Program-made: the position numbers and the translations under genes | Assembly: GCA_050290245.1 (NCBI GenBank) | Contig: JBNKHH010000087.1 | Span: 88,755 to 152,754 of the forward strand | Reading direction: 5' to 3' | DNA from: JBNKHH01 sp050290245 | GTDB taxonomy: Bacteria > Pseudomonadota > Alphaproteobacteria > Rhodobacterales > Rhodobacteraceae | Length of the DNA stretch: 64,000 nt | Shown here: piece after piece, positions 49,555 through 57,739 of the stretch | Layout: every line of letters begins with the position of its first letter | Position numbering within the stretch: the first letter of the stretch is position 1 | Notes under the pieces: model-generated | What the model saw: only the letters and a program-made list of their open reading frames with translations | The model's database searches: none | Told to the model about the DNA's origin: nothing

Positions 49555-51447
49555 TCAGAGGCGCGGCATGCCCTTGGGGCGCATCAACCGTTTCTGTGCG
49601 GCGATGCGGAACGGGGCATTCGGTGCACCATAACCGGCATAGCCTCCGCGTCTTTCGATAATTTCCAGGAACATGCCGCCCGCAAACGGTTGACTGTAGA
49701 GCTGGAAGTATTCGCCCCGGCCGTCACTGTCATAAAGGATGCTATTTGCGCGCATCCTGGCCAGAAGCGCGTCGTCGAGGTCGAACCGGGCCGCTAGATC
49801 GGCGTAGTAATTCGCGGACATCGACAGGGCCGCAAAGCCAGTTTCTGCCAAACGGTTTGCGGTGGCGAAGATATCATCGGTGGCAAAGGCGATGTGCTGG
49901 ACGGGGGCGCCGAAACTTTCGGACAGAAAGCTGCCGGCCAGTGTACGGTGAGTCTCCGCCCCGTTCAGCGTGATGCGCAGGCTTCCGTCGTGGCTTTCGA
50001 CCGCCTGACTGCGGACCAGCCCGTCGGGGTCTATGACGTCGACCATGGGCGCTTTCGCCATGTCGAAGATCGAGGTGTAGAACAACGACCAACTGAGCAT
50101 CTCGTCGTAGGTCATCGTCTGGGCGATGTGGTCGACCCGGGTCAGTCCGGCTCCGGTTATGGTGCGGGTGGCGCCTTCGGGCTGGAATTCGACTTCCCAT
50201 ACCTTGGCGAGGTCACTGTCCGTATCGAGGAGGTGCAGGATCGAGCCGCCAAGCCCCCGGATCGCCGGAATGTCGAGCTGGTCCGGTCCGTGGGGTTGAG
50301 AAAAGGGATCAGCACCGAGTGCCTTGGCACGGGTCACGGCATCCTGGGCCGAGGAAACCGTCAGACCGATGTCGCAGACGCAGGTGCCATGGGTGTTGTA
50401 GGCCGCTCCGGCAAAGTCACGCAGTTCCTGGTTCACAACGATGCGGATGTCCCCCTGTTGCCAGAGTTGGACGTCCTTTTCGACGTGGTGGCCGGTCTGA
50501 GTGAAGCCGAGCGAGGTCAGCAGACCGGCGAGGTCTTCACCTTCAGGGCCGCGAGTCGCGAACTCGATGAAGGCGGTGCCATCGATCCTGAGACGATCCG
50601 GTAGCAAGGGAAGGCCGATGGCGGTATCCGGCTCGGCCTTCTGCACGTCGTCCAATAGGTTGATCAGCGAACGATATCCGTCGCGGGCTGTGCTGCGGGT
50701 CGGGCCACCGCGGAACTGGTCGTTGAAGATTTCGAGGCTGACAGGGCCTGCATAGCCGGTGGCGGCAACAGCGCGCATGAAGTCGGTGACGGGCAGATCG
50801 CCTTCGCCCGGCATGTTGCGGAAGTGGCGCGACCAGTAGAGGAGGTCCATGTCGATCAGGGGAGCGTCTGCGAGTTGGACGAAGAAGATGCGGTCACCGG
50901 GGATCGAGCGGATCGACTGGGGGTCGATCTTGCGAGAGAGCGTGTGAAAGCTGTCGAGGATCAGCCCGACATTGTCATGTTCGGCGCGACGCACGACCTC
51001 CCAGGCATCCCGGTGATCGTTAATGTGCCTGCCCCAGGCCAGGGCCTCATAGCCAATACGCAAGCCCCTGCTCGCGGCGCGTTCTCCAAGTTCATGGAAA
51101 TCGCCGGCGGTGCGGTCGATACCGCCGAGGGATTCGGGGTGCACGCTCGAACAAACCAATATGAGATCAGTGCCGAGTTCCTGCATGAGGTCGAATTTGC
51201 GCTCGGCACGGTCGAAGGCCATCGCGCGGGCAGTGCCGGTTAGGCCTTCAAAGTCGCGGAAAGGTTGGAAAAGAAGGATTTCCAGACCGGCATCCCGGAC
51301 GCGCTGCGCCACGGCGCGGGGGCTTTCTGCGTCAGCGATGAAATCCTGTTCGAAGATTTCGATGCCGTCGTAGCCAGCGGCCGCAACGGCGTCGATTTTT
51401 TCGGTGAGGTTGCCGGAAATCGAGACGGTAGCGATAGCGGTCTTCAT
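49555..51447 (-). CDS. quiC: 3-dehydroshikimate dehydratase, fused isomerase-like and HPPD-like domains
   Basis: 630 residues. The N-terminal TIM barrel (residues 1-270) resembles sugar phosphate isomerases: AAAGYDGIEIFEQDF, RIGYEALAWGRHINDH and GLILDSFHTL with metal ligands. The C-terminal part (about 280-620) is a 4-hydroxyphenylpyruvate dioxygenase-like vicinal-oxygen-chelate domain (RVDHIAQTMTYDEMLSW and a late metal Glu in GGMFLEIIERRGG). This fusion is the bacterial QuiC type, converting 3-dehydroshikimate to protocatechuate for aromatic catabolism. AAGGAG stands about 9 bases upstream. No other quinate genes adjoin it. Confidence 0.85.
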   Translation of the reverse strand: MKTAIATVSISGNLTEKIDAVAAAGYDGIEIFEQDFIADAESPRAVAQRVRDAGLEILLFQPFRDFEGLTGTARAMAFDRAERKFDLMQELGTDLILVCSSVHPESLGGIDRTAGDFHELGERAASRGLRIGYEALAWGRHINDHRDAWEVVRRAEHDNVGLILDSFHTLSRKIDPQSIRSIPGDRIFFVQLADAPLIDMDLLYWSRHFRNMPGEGDLPVTDFMRAVAATGYAGPVSLEIFNDQFRGGPTRSTARDGYRSLINLLDDVQKAEPDTAIGLPLLPDRLRIDGTAFIEFATRGPEGEDLAGLLTSLGFTQTGHHVEKDVQLWQQGDIRIVVNQELRDFAGAAYNTHGTCVCDIGLTVSSAQDAVTRAKALGADPFSQPHGPDQLDIPAIRGLGGSILHLLDTDSDLAKVWEVEFQPEGATRTITGAGLTRVDHIAQTMTYDEMLSWSLFYTSIFDMAKAPMVDVIDPDGLVRSQAVESHDGSLRITLNGAETHRTLAGSFLSESFGAPVQHIAFATDDIFATANRLAETGFAALSMSANYYADLAARFDLDDALLARMRANSILYDSDGRGEYFQLYSQPFAGGMFLEIIERRGGYAGYGAPNAPFRIAAQKRLMRPKGMPRL

Positions 51448-51563
51448 GCGCGTGGCGCTCCTTTCCGTCTCAGATTGACCGATGGAGGCCGAAGGTCAAG
51501 GTGTCAGAGCCAGGCCGATGCAACGTTTGTGCCCGCTGCCCTTTTCCTCGCCGCTTCAAAAGA

Positions 51564-51591
51564 AAAAGGGCAGCTTGAGAGCTGCCCTTTT
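51564..51591. terminator. Bidirectional intrinsic terminator after ctaD
   Basis: AAAAGGGCAGCT (51564-51575) pairs perfectly with AGCTGCCCTTTT (51580-51591), 4-base loop. On the minus strand it is followed by a T-rich tract and lies about 20 bases past the ctaD stop, ending that transcript before quiC. Confidence 0.92.
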
Positions 51592-51611
51592 CTGTCTTGT
51601 CCGTCACGCTA

Positions 51612-53279
51612 TCAGTGCGCGTGTCCCTTGTCCCAATCCTCGCGCTTCGGGAGCGTTTCAAAGGTGTGCTCCGGCGGCGGCGAGGGCAGAGTCCATTCCA
51701 GCGTGTCCGCATATTCGTTCCAGTAATTGTCCTCGGTCACCTTCTTGCCCGCGAAGATGGTGTAGAAGACAATGTAGATGAACAGAATGAACGCTGCGAA
51801 GGCCAGGAAGGCACCCCAGGACGAGACTTCGTTCCAGTAGGCAAAGCCCTCGGGATAGTCGATATAGCGGCGCGGCATGCCCCGACGGCCCAGGAAGTGC
51901 TGGGGGAAGAAGGTCAGGTTGGCGCCGATGAACATCATCCAGAACTGGATTTTGCCCAGGGTCTCGGGGTACTGGCGGCCCGACATCTTGCCGATCCAGA
52001 AGTACATGCCCGCGAAGATTGCGAAGACGGCGCCAAGGCTCATCACGTAGTGGAAATGCGCCACGACGTAGTAGGTGTCATGGTAGGCGCGGTCGACGCC
52101 GGCCTGGCTGAGCACGACGCCGGTAACGCCGCCCACTGTGAAGAGGAACAAGAAGCCGAAAGCGTAGAGCATCGGCGTCTTGAACTCGATTGAGCCGCCC
52201 CACATGGTCGCGATCCAGGAGAAGATCTTCACCCCCGTGGGAACCGCGATGACCATCGTCGCCAGCATGAAGTAGGTTTGCTGGGTCAGAGACATGCCGA
52301 CCGTGTACATGTGGTGCGCCCACACGACGAAGCCGAGCCCGCCGATCGCAATCAGCGCCCAGACCATCGGCAGGTAGCCAAACACCGGCTTGCGGCTGAA
52401 GGTCGCGATGACGTGCGAGATGATGCCGAAGCCCGGCAGGATGATGATGTAGACCTCGGGGTGACCGAAGAACCAAAGAATGTGCTGGTAGAGGATCGGG
52501 TCGCCGCCGCCTTCCGGCTGGAAGAAGGTGGTGCCGAAGTTCCGGTCGGTCAGAAGCATGGTGATCGCACCCGCCAGAACCGGCAGGGACAGAAGGATCA
52601 GCCAGGCCGTGACAAAAATCGCCCATCCGAATAGCGGCACTTTGAAGAGCGTCATGCCCGGTGCCCGCATGTTCAGGAAGGTGGTGATCATGTTGATAGC
52701 ACCCAGGATAGACGAGGCGCCCGACAGGTGCACGGCGAAGATCGCGACATCCATCGAGAAGCCCTGTTCGGAGGTCGATAGCGGCGGATAAAGCACCCAA
52801 CCCACGCCCGAACCCAGTTGGCCATTACCGCCAGGCAGAATGACCGAGAGTGCCGCGAGCGTCGCGCCCGAGACATAAAGCCAGTAGCTGAGGTTGTTCA
52901 TCCGCGGGAAGGCCATGTCCGGTGCACCGATGTGCAAGGGCATGAAATAGTTGCCGAAACCGCCGAAAAGCGCAGGAATAACAACGAAGAACATCATCAG
53001 GATGCCGTGCGCCGTGACCAGGACGTTCCAGATGTGTCCGTTCGGGGCGCAGGTGCCATCGGCGATAAAGCGCATACCCTCCTGGCACATGTACTGAACA
53101 CCGGGGTCTTTCAGTTCCATCCGCATGTAAACGGTGAACGCGACGGCGATAAAGCCGACGAGACCGGAGGTGAACAGGTACAGAATACCGATGTCTTTAT
53201 GGTTGGTGGACATGAACCAGCGGGTAAAGAACCCGCGTTCGTCATGATGGTCGTGCCCGTGTGCGGCGGCGTCGGCCAT
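51612..53279 (-). CDS. ctaD: Cytochrome c oxidase subunit I (aa3 type)
   Basis: 555 residues, twelve membrane helices. FMSTNHKDIGILYLFTSG starts the core. Heme and copper ligands are in VTAHGILMMFFVVIPALFGG, WFFGHPEVYIIILPGFGII and HFHYVMSLGAVFAIFAG, and the K-channel region is in ILPGFGIISHVI. The start is at 53279 (MADAAAHGHDHHDE), with AGGAGG about 9 bases upstream. It is the terminal oxidase catalytic subunit. Subunits II and III are not adjacent, as in Rhodobacter where this gene stands alone. Confidence 0.97.
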   Translation of the reverse strand: MADAAAHGHDHHDERGFFTRWFMSTNHKDIGILYLFTSGLVGFIAVAFTVYMRMELKDPGVQYMCQEGMRFIADGTCAPNGHIWNVLVTAHGILMMFFVVIPALFGGFGNYFMPLHIGAPDMAFPRMNNLSYWLYVSGATLAALSVILPGGNGQLGSGVGWVLYPPLSTSEQGFSMDVAIFAVHLSGASSILGAINMITTFLNMRAPGMTLFKVPLFGWAIFVTAWLILLSLPVLAGAITMLLTDRNFGTTFFQPEGGGDPILYQHILWFFGHPEVYIIILPGFGIISHVIATFSRKPVFGYLPMVWALIAIGGLGFVVWAHHMYTVGMSLTQQTYFMLATMVIAVPTGVKIFSWIATMWGGSIEFKTPMLYAFGFLFLFTVGGVTGVVLSQAGVDRAYHDTYYVVAHFHYVMSLGAVFAIFAGMYFWIGKMSGRQYPETLGKIQFWMMFIGANLTFFPQHFLGRRGMPRRYIDYPEGFAYWNEVSSWGAFLAFAAFILFIYIVFYTIFAGKKVTEDNYWNEYADTLEWTLPSPPPEHTFETLPKREDWDKGHAH

Positions 53280-53880
53280 GTAGTGCCTCCTGAGTGTCGA
53301 TTCTCGAACAGCGGGACTCCTCCCACCGGATTGCATTCGCTTTTAAGGATATGGCGCGGGGGGGGCAATGGCGGAAAGTGGTAGAGAGCGGGTAAAATTG
53401 TCTCACTCGGCGCGGCCTTGCGGGACTTTTGGGGCACCTGGAGCCTTGTCTCTGCGTCATTTTTCGAAACAGGCAAGATTCTTGGCCGAGAATTTCCCGC
53501 ACTGAAAATCGGCCTCAAGCGGGAGCAGCATTCATTCGGGGAAGGCAGAACCAGCGCCAAACAGCGTCGGGCAAATCAAAGGGAAGGACCTTTGCGTGGC
53601 TCATGGGCCTGATCCGACGGCTCCGTGTGACCGCCACGGGCCAAAGTGTCGGGTATTTCTGCACGCCGGTGTCCGGACCCCGCCAGTTCATCGGTGTTGG
53701 GCTGCCCTTGGACGTGCGGCCTGTGCAGCCGGCGGCGGCGCTTGCCCAGCTGTCCCCGGTAAGCAGGCGGGATGCCGTCTCCCTCGCAGCGCCTCGGTGC
53801 CTGCGTGTCGAACAAGGCGCTTTTCCCGGCTGAGGGGACAAACGCGGTGGTCTCGTCCAGATAAGGGTTGAAATCGCAGC
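53280..53880. other. 600-base gap between ctaD and lipB with no supported gene
   Basis: The first 70 bases are the ctaD leader with its AGGAGG site. Beyond that, short open frames exist on both strands, for example 53603-53833 (+, GLIRRLRVTATGQSVGYFC) and 53515-53841 (-), but none has a recognised domain, a clear ribosome-binding site or coding support over its rivals. It may hold regulatory RNA or a decayed gene. No strong hairpin or repeat was seen. Confidence 0.5.
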
Positions 53881-54531
53881 TTATGGGTCGAAGACAAGGC
53901 CAAAGGTCTTTTCCAGTGCGACATCCACGTCGCCCATCGTGACAGGCAAGCCGAGATCGACCAGCGATGTCACGCCGTGGCCGCTGATGCCGCAAGGGAC
54001 GATACCGTCGAAGTGCGACAGGTCGGGGTCCACGTTGATCGACAGGCCGTGGAAAGAAACCCATTTGCGGATGCGGATACCGAGAGCGGCGATCTTGTCT
54101 TCGCGCGGGCTGCCGTCGGGCAGGGGCGGCTTTTCGGGGCGCGGCACCCAGACACCGACGCGGCCGTCGCGGATTTCGCCGGTCACATTGAACTCGGCCA
54201 GGGCGGCGATGATCCAGCGCTCCAGGTCGTGGACAAAGCGACGCACGTCATGGCCGCGCTTGGCGACGTCGAGCATGACATAAGCCACCCGCTGGCCTGG
54301 ACCGTGATAGGTGTACTGGCCGCCGCGTTTGCTGGCATGGACAGGAAACCGGTCCGGGTCGGTCAGGTCTTCGATCCTCGCGGAGGTTCCAGCAGTATAT
54401 AGTGGAGGATGTTCGACCAGCCAAATGGCCTCGTCAGCTTCGCCGGCACGGATCGCCGCCGCCCGCGCCTCCATGATCTGGACCGCGGTATTGTACTCGG
54501 TGAGCCCGTTCGAGTGCATCCATTCCACCAT
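53881..54531 (-). CDS. lipB: Lipoyl(octanoyl) transferase
   Basis: 216 residues. Family motifs: WLVEHPPLYTAGTSAR, RGGQYTYHGPGQRVAYVML, WVSFHGLSINVDPDLSHF and the catalytic Cys180 in GIVPCGISGHGVTSL with the conserved lysine earlier in RIRKWVSFH. It moves octanoyl from acyl carrier protein to lipoyl domains. No lipA is adjacent. Confidence 0.96.
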   Translation of the reverse strand: MVEWMHSNGLTEYNTAVQIMEARAAAIRAGEADEAIWLVEHPPLYTAGTSARIEDLTDPDRFPVHASKRGGQYTYHGPGQRVAYVMLDVAKRGHDVRRFVHDLERWIIAALAEFNVTGEIRDGRVGVWVPRPEKPPLPDGSPREDKIAALGIRIRKWVSFHGLSINVDPDLSHFDGIVPCGISGHGVTSLVDLGLPVTMGDVDVALEKTFGLVFDP

Positions 54532-54728
54532 GGGAAAGACCTAGTGGAAGCGCGTGTGACTTCCAAGATGCGGCTTCGATTTTGGATCCGAACCGTTTCC
54601 GTCCGGTGTCGGCCGGTATTCTCAGGTGTGGTCATCGGAAAAATTCACGTCAGGTGACGAGATTTGGAAAATGCCTCTTCACAACGCCTTGAGAGGGAGT
54701 TATGGAACGCGCCACCAAGCAACGGCGT

Positions 54729-54815
54729 GCGGTCGTGGCGGAATTGGTAGACGCGCAGCGTTGAGGTCGCTGTGGGGTAACACCCGTGGAAGTTCGAGTC
54801 TTCTCGACCGCACCA
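54729..54815 (+). tRNA. tRNA-Leu (anticodon GAG), CCA encoded
   Basis: The acceptor arms GCGGTCG (54729-54735) and CGACCGC (54805-54811) pair in full. The D-arm is GGCGGAATTGGTAGACGC, the anticodon loop TTGAGGT gives GAG, a long variable arm (about TGTGGGGTAACACCCGT) marks a class II tRNA, and the T-loop is GTTCGAGTC. A discriminator A and encoded CCA end it at 54815. The following nitrate-reductase region starts here. Confidence 0.96.
54802..54813 (+). repeat. Left copy of a 12-base direct repeat (tRNA-Leu 3' end), possible attL
   Basis: TCTCGACCGCAC lies at the 3' end of the tRNA-Leu gene and recurs identically at 63773-63784 in the same direction, just past the nap locus. This is the pattern left by integration into a tRNA 3' end, though 12 bases is short. 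Confidence 0.4.
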
Positions 54816-54832
54816 AAGTTCCCGAAAAAAAA

Positions 54833-55213
54833 TTAAGTAAAAATATCGGCTTTTGATTGTCGCATGGTGTCTTCGCCATTTTCTTTCGAAATTCTACAAT
54901 AAGAGCAACTGCCGGGCACCTTTTCAGGAACGCCCGTTTTGACCCCAAGCGCGGTTCCATTGGGGGCCGCCGCAAAATCATCCCTGAAGCGCAGTAAGCC
55001 GCCAATTACGTGGTATGAGCCATTGCCGTCGATTCCTGACGGGCGTTGACCGGACCTTTGCCGCAGTCGCTTGCCAAGCGCGATGGCGGACGTTCGTCGC
55101 ACTTTCGACGGATGCGGCCTATTCACAAGTTTGCCTCCCTCCACGTCTCCCTCGTCAACCATTGAAATCAGGGACACAGTCTCTCCTTCAGAAATTTCCG
55201 CAAGGTTGATCAT
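54833..55213 (-). CDS. Possible small protein next to tRNA-Leu, low support
   Basis: 126 residues, starting MINLAEISEGETVSLISMVD. The first 30 residues resemble a FeoA-like start, but the rest (GSYHVIGGLLRFRDDFAAA, SCSYCRISKENGED) matches nothing I know. No clear ribosome-binding site. Base use is less GC-rich at third positions than in the neighbours. It may be a remnant. The rest of 54816-55403 shows no other supported gene. Confidence 0.3.
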   Translation of the reverse strand: MINLAEISEGETVSLISMVDEGDVEGGKLVNRPHPSKVRRTSAIALGKRLRQRSGQRPSGIDGNGSYHVIGGLLRFRDDFAAAPNGTALGVKTGVPEKVPGSCSYCRISKENGEDTMRQSKADIFT

Positions 55214-55403
55214 GCTACCGCACCCGCCCGGTGGCGCGATCTTTGCTTTGGATTGGGAGCACGGCTACTGCCTTGGTGAGGGACTGGCGCGCGTTTGTCG
55301 GACAGCACCATTTAGGCGGATCAGTTTTGACAATGAAGTCAAACTGGAGGGACGTTGAGCCTCGATTCAGTGAAGTTATTCAATGGCATCGCCCCGGCCG
55401 CCC

Positions 55404-55928
55404 TCATGTTGTCAAAAATGCCGCCACAATTCTTTCGATGGCTGCCCAATCCGTGAATTCATGCTCCTTCTGCGTCGGGTCGTAGTCGCGTCCACGCATG
55501 ACCACATGGCGCAGGACCTGCTGTTCATAATAGCCATAGTAACTGCTGCGTACCGCGCCAGCCACCAAGAGCTCGGCGTCGGGCTCAAGCCCCATGCGCA
55601 TTATGGCTTCGTCGGCATAGTCCTTTGCTTCACCAAGTCCTTCTGGGAAAGCCGCGCTGAGACTGACCGATAGGAAAAGCGATTTTCGTTCATTTATGGC
55701 GCTGTTGTTCGAGGCGACGAAAACCTCGAAGGTCTTGGGGTGGCGTCGTTCGTGGACCGGGGCTGCAAGGACGATCTTGTCGAATTCCGTCAGGTCGATG
55801 TCGCCTGTTTCATTCGCAGTGTTGAACAGACTGGTGCGCTTGCCCAATTCACGGGCTTTCTCCCCCACGAAATGCGCGATCTTCTCGGTCTGACCTTCGA
55901 TTGAGGCATAGGCAATTAAGACAGCCAC
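55404..55928 (-). CDS. HemG-like flavodoxin-domain protein (protoporphyrinogen IX dehydrogenase type)
   Basis: 174 residues from a GTG start with GGGAGGA 7 bases upstream. Flavodoxin fold: AVLIAYASIEGQTEKIAHFV binds the FMN phosphate, KIVLAAPVHERRHPKTFEVF follows, and the C-terminus HEFTDWAAIERIVAAFL matches HemG. HemG oxidises protoporphyrinogen IX to protoporphyrin IX for heme using the quinone pool, so it works without oxygen. A Fnr-type promoter stands upstream. Next to a heme-rich nitrate reductase locus, supply of heme under low oxygen is a sensible role. A plain flavodoxin is the alternative. Confidence 0.82.
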   Translation of the reverse strand: MAVLIAYASIEGQTEKIAHFVGEKARELGKRTSLFNTANETGDIDLTEFDKIVLAAPVHERRHPKTFEVFVASNNSAINERKSLFLSVSLSAAFPEGLGEAKDYADEAIMRMGLEPDAELLVAGAVRSSYYGYYEQQVLRHVVMRGRDYDPTQKEHEFTDWAAIERIVAAFLTT

Positions 55929-55949
55929 AACGAATCCTCCCTGCTGATG

Positions 55950-55991
55950 ATCTTAGTTCGCACAGCAGGTGCTGACGTTGCGGCAGATCAA
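55950..55991 (-). promoter_or_regulatory. Fnr/Dnr-type class II promoter of the flavodoxin gene
   Basis: On the minus strand the box TTGATCTGCCGCAA (55978-55991) has a TTGAT half and a CGCAA half. With its centre at -41.5, the start of transcription falls at about 55943 and the -10 hexamer at 55950-55955, which reads TAAGAT. The leader would be about 15 bases, including the ribosome-binding site. On the plus strand the equivalent -10 is absent, so the site serves the flavodoxin gene. Confidence 0.6.
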
Positions 55992-56122
55992 ATTCTGCTG
56001 AGCGAATGCGACCCACGCAAGGTCTGCCGCTCAGGAGACGATTGACTCAAGCACCAAAGGCTTTAGTTCTCGGGTTCAGCTAGACGCGCGCGGGGACTTT
56101 TCACATTTCTGCCAACAAACTT

Positions 56123-56788
56123 TTGACGGTTTGCCGGAGTCCGTTCTTCGGTTCATTGCCTCCCTCAGTTCTTGAGGCGATTGTTTCGCGGTCGGAGATC
56201 AAGAAGCTGGACAGCGGCGCGACCCTTTTCAACATGGGAGAGGAGGCCGACGCGGTTTTTTGCGTCGTGTCCGGTCTGGTCAAACTGTCGATTCATCAAA
56301 GCGATGGCGAAGAGGCGGTGATCGAGGTTTTCCAACCCGGTCAGAGTTTTGCCGAGGCGCTGGCATTTCGCGCTGGCACCTATCCCGCGACGGCAGTAGC
56401 CCTTGTCGACAGCGAGGTGTTCGTCGCCCCCAGCCGGGTTCTTCAAACCGTTATCCGGGACAACCCTGACGCCGTGCCCGCGATCCTTGCCGGAACCTAT
56501 TCGCATCTTCACAGCCTCGTCCGGCAGATTGAAAGCCTGAAAGCCAACTCGGGTCTGGAGCGACTGGCACGTTACATCGTCGCTGCGACGGAAGACGCGC
56601 CCGGTGGCGAAACGGCAGAGCTGCCGTTCGAAAAGAAAGTTCTGGCTTCGCTCCTTGGCATGAAGCCCGAGACACTGTCGCGGCAGTTCAATCGCCTGGA
56701 ACCATATGGCGTCACACTTCAAAAGCGTCGGATCGTCATTCGTGATCGAAAAGCTCTTCTCAGGTTGTCTGATCCTCACGCATTGTGA
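56123..56788 (+). CDS. Crp/Fnr-family regulator (Dnr/Nnr-like)
   Basis: 221 residues. The N-terminal cyclic-nucleotide-type beta barrel reads LDSGATLFNMGEEADAVFCV and EVFQPGQSFAEALAFRAGTY, followed by a long dimer helix. The C-terminal helix-turn-helix ends in GMKPETLSRQFNRL, whose E-x-x-S-R is the Fnr pattern for TTGA half-sites. It lacks the N-terminal cysteine cluster of Fnr (only one early Cys), so it is not an iron-sulfur oxygen sensor. A Dnr-like nitric oxide or heme sensor is likelier. The start is a TTG with no clear ribosome-binding site; no ATG or GTG exists before the domain. A matching box lies just after its stop. Confidence 0.82.
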   Translation: MTVCRSPFFGSLPPSVLEAIVSRSEIKKLDSGATLFNMGEEADAVFCVVSGLVKLSIHQSDGEEAVIEVFQPGQSFAEALAFRAGTYPATAVALVDSEVFVAPSRVLQTVIRDNPDAVPAILAGTYSHLHSLVRQIESLKANSGLERLARYIVAATEDAPGGETAELPFEKKVLASLLGMKPETLSRQFNRLEPYGVTLQKRRIVIRDRKALLRLSDPHAL

Positions 56789-56794
56789 GCCGAC

Positions 56795-56843
56795 TTGACA
56801 GAAGTCAAGCGCACATTCGAAACAGTCTTCTACGTTCGCACTC
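56795..56843 (+). promoter_or_regulatory. Fnr/Dnr-type class II promoter of the nap operon
   Basis: TTGACAGAAGTCAA at 56795-56808 is a perfect inverted repeat (TTGAC, 4-base spacer, GTCAA; extended by C and G on either side). Centred at -41.5 it predicts a start at about 56843 and a -10 hexamer at 56831-56836, where TACGTT stands. It lies 6 bases after the regulator gene and about 130 before napF. Confidence 0.75.
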
Positions 56844-56936
56844 AGGCGAGATCAGCAGGTGACTCGCGGTCATTCCACAATCCCAAGTTGGGACCATTGG
56901 TCAGCGACACCTGCCGGCAGCGCCGCGAAGGAGTGA

Positions 56937-57446
56937 ATGTCGATGCGGGAGACTGTCCTGGGTGGTGTCCATGACGGTGGTGCTCAATACGCGCCAGATG
57001 GATCATTGCGCCCCCCCTGGAGTTCTGAAGACCGCGTCAGACATAGCTGCACCGCCTGTAGCGCTTGTCTGCGAGCCTGCCCCGAGTCCATTCTGATCCC
57101 AGGCCGCGCTGGAACGCCCGTCGTGGATTTCAATCGTGGCGCGTGCAGCTTTTGCAAAGCCTGCGCAGAAGCGTGCCCCGAGGGTGTTTTCGACCTTGCG
57201 TCACCGGCATGGTCACTGACGGCGGAGGTGCGCAGCGCCTGTTTGCTGAACGCAGGGGTGTCTTGCAGGACGTGCACCGACGTTTGCGAGGAGCGCGCGT
57301 TGAGGTTCGACCTGCGCGCAGGATCGGTTGGGCGGGTGAGCGTTTTCTCGGATGCCTGCACCGGATGTGGCGCCTGCCTTTCGGTTTGTCCCGTCGGCGC
57401 CGTCGCCCTTTCTCAATCCACGCCAGCCCCGGAGGCTACCGTATGA
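56937..57446 (+). CDS. napF: Ferredoxin-type protein NapF
   Basis: 169 residues. Iron-sulfur motifs are in CTACSACLRACPESIL, CSFCKACAEACPEGVF, an irregular SCRTCTDVCEE, and CTGCGACLSVCPVGAV, arranged as in NapF. It acts in the cytoplasm in maturation of NapA. The start is at the ATG at 56937 with AAGGAG 3-8 bases upstream. It overlaps napD by 4 bases. Confidence 0.92.
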   Translation: MSMRETVLGGVHDGGAQYAPDGSLRPPWSSEDRVRHSCTACSACLRACPESILIPGRAGTPVVDFNRGACSFCKACAEACPEGVFDLASPAWSLTAEVRSACLLNAGVSCRTCTDVCEERALRFDLRAGSVGRVSVFSDACTGCGACLSVCPVGAVALSQSTPAPEATV

Positions 57447-57739
57447 ATATCTGCGGCTGCATCGTCCATGTATTACCGGAAAAAGCGGCCGGCATCCGAC
57501 CCGGACTTGAGGAGATCGAAGGCGTCGAAGTTCATGCGGGGACCGAAGACGGGCGTTTCGTTGTTGTCGTTGAAGACACCGACACTCGGCGCGCGTCCGA
57601 GATCATCATGGACCTGCATCAGATCCCCGGCGTCATCTCGGTGACGCTGACCTACCACCATTTCGAAGAGGCGGCGCTACGGGCGCCCGCACGTTCAAAC
57701 CCGATCAAAGCCGGAGACCAGCCAAATGACCATTTCTGA
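57443..57739 (+). CDS. napD: NapA chaperone NapD
   Basis: 98 residues (MNICGCIVHVLPEKAAGI at the start). The ferredoxin-like NapD fold shows in IEGVEVHAGTEDGRFVVVVE and IPGVISVTLTYHHFEE. NapD binds the Tat signal of NapA and holds it back until folded. It overlaps napF by 4 bases and napA by 14, which fits a coupled chaperone and client. Confidence 0.93.
   Translation: MNICGCIVHVLPEKAAGIRPGLEEIEGVEVHAGTEDGRFVVVVEDTDTRRASEIIMDLHQIPGVISVTLTYHHFEEAALRAPARSNPIKAGDQPNDHF

Noticed and set aside
56014..56019. Use of the 55978-55991 box to drive the regulator gene
   Set aside because: The -10 position for the plus strand reads CACGCA, unlike a promoter, while the minus-strand position fits well.
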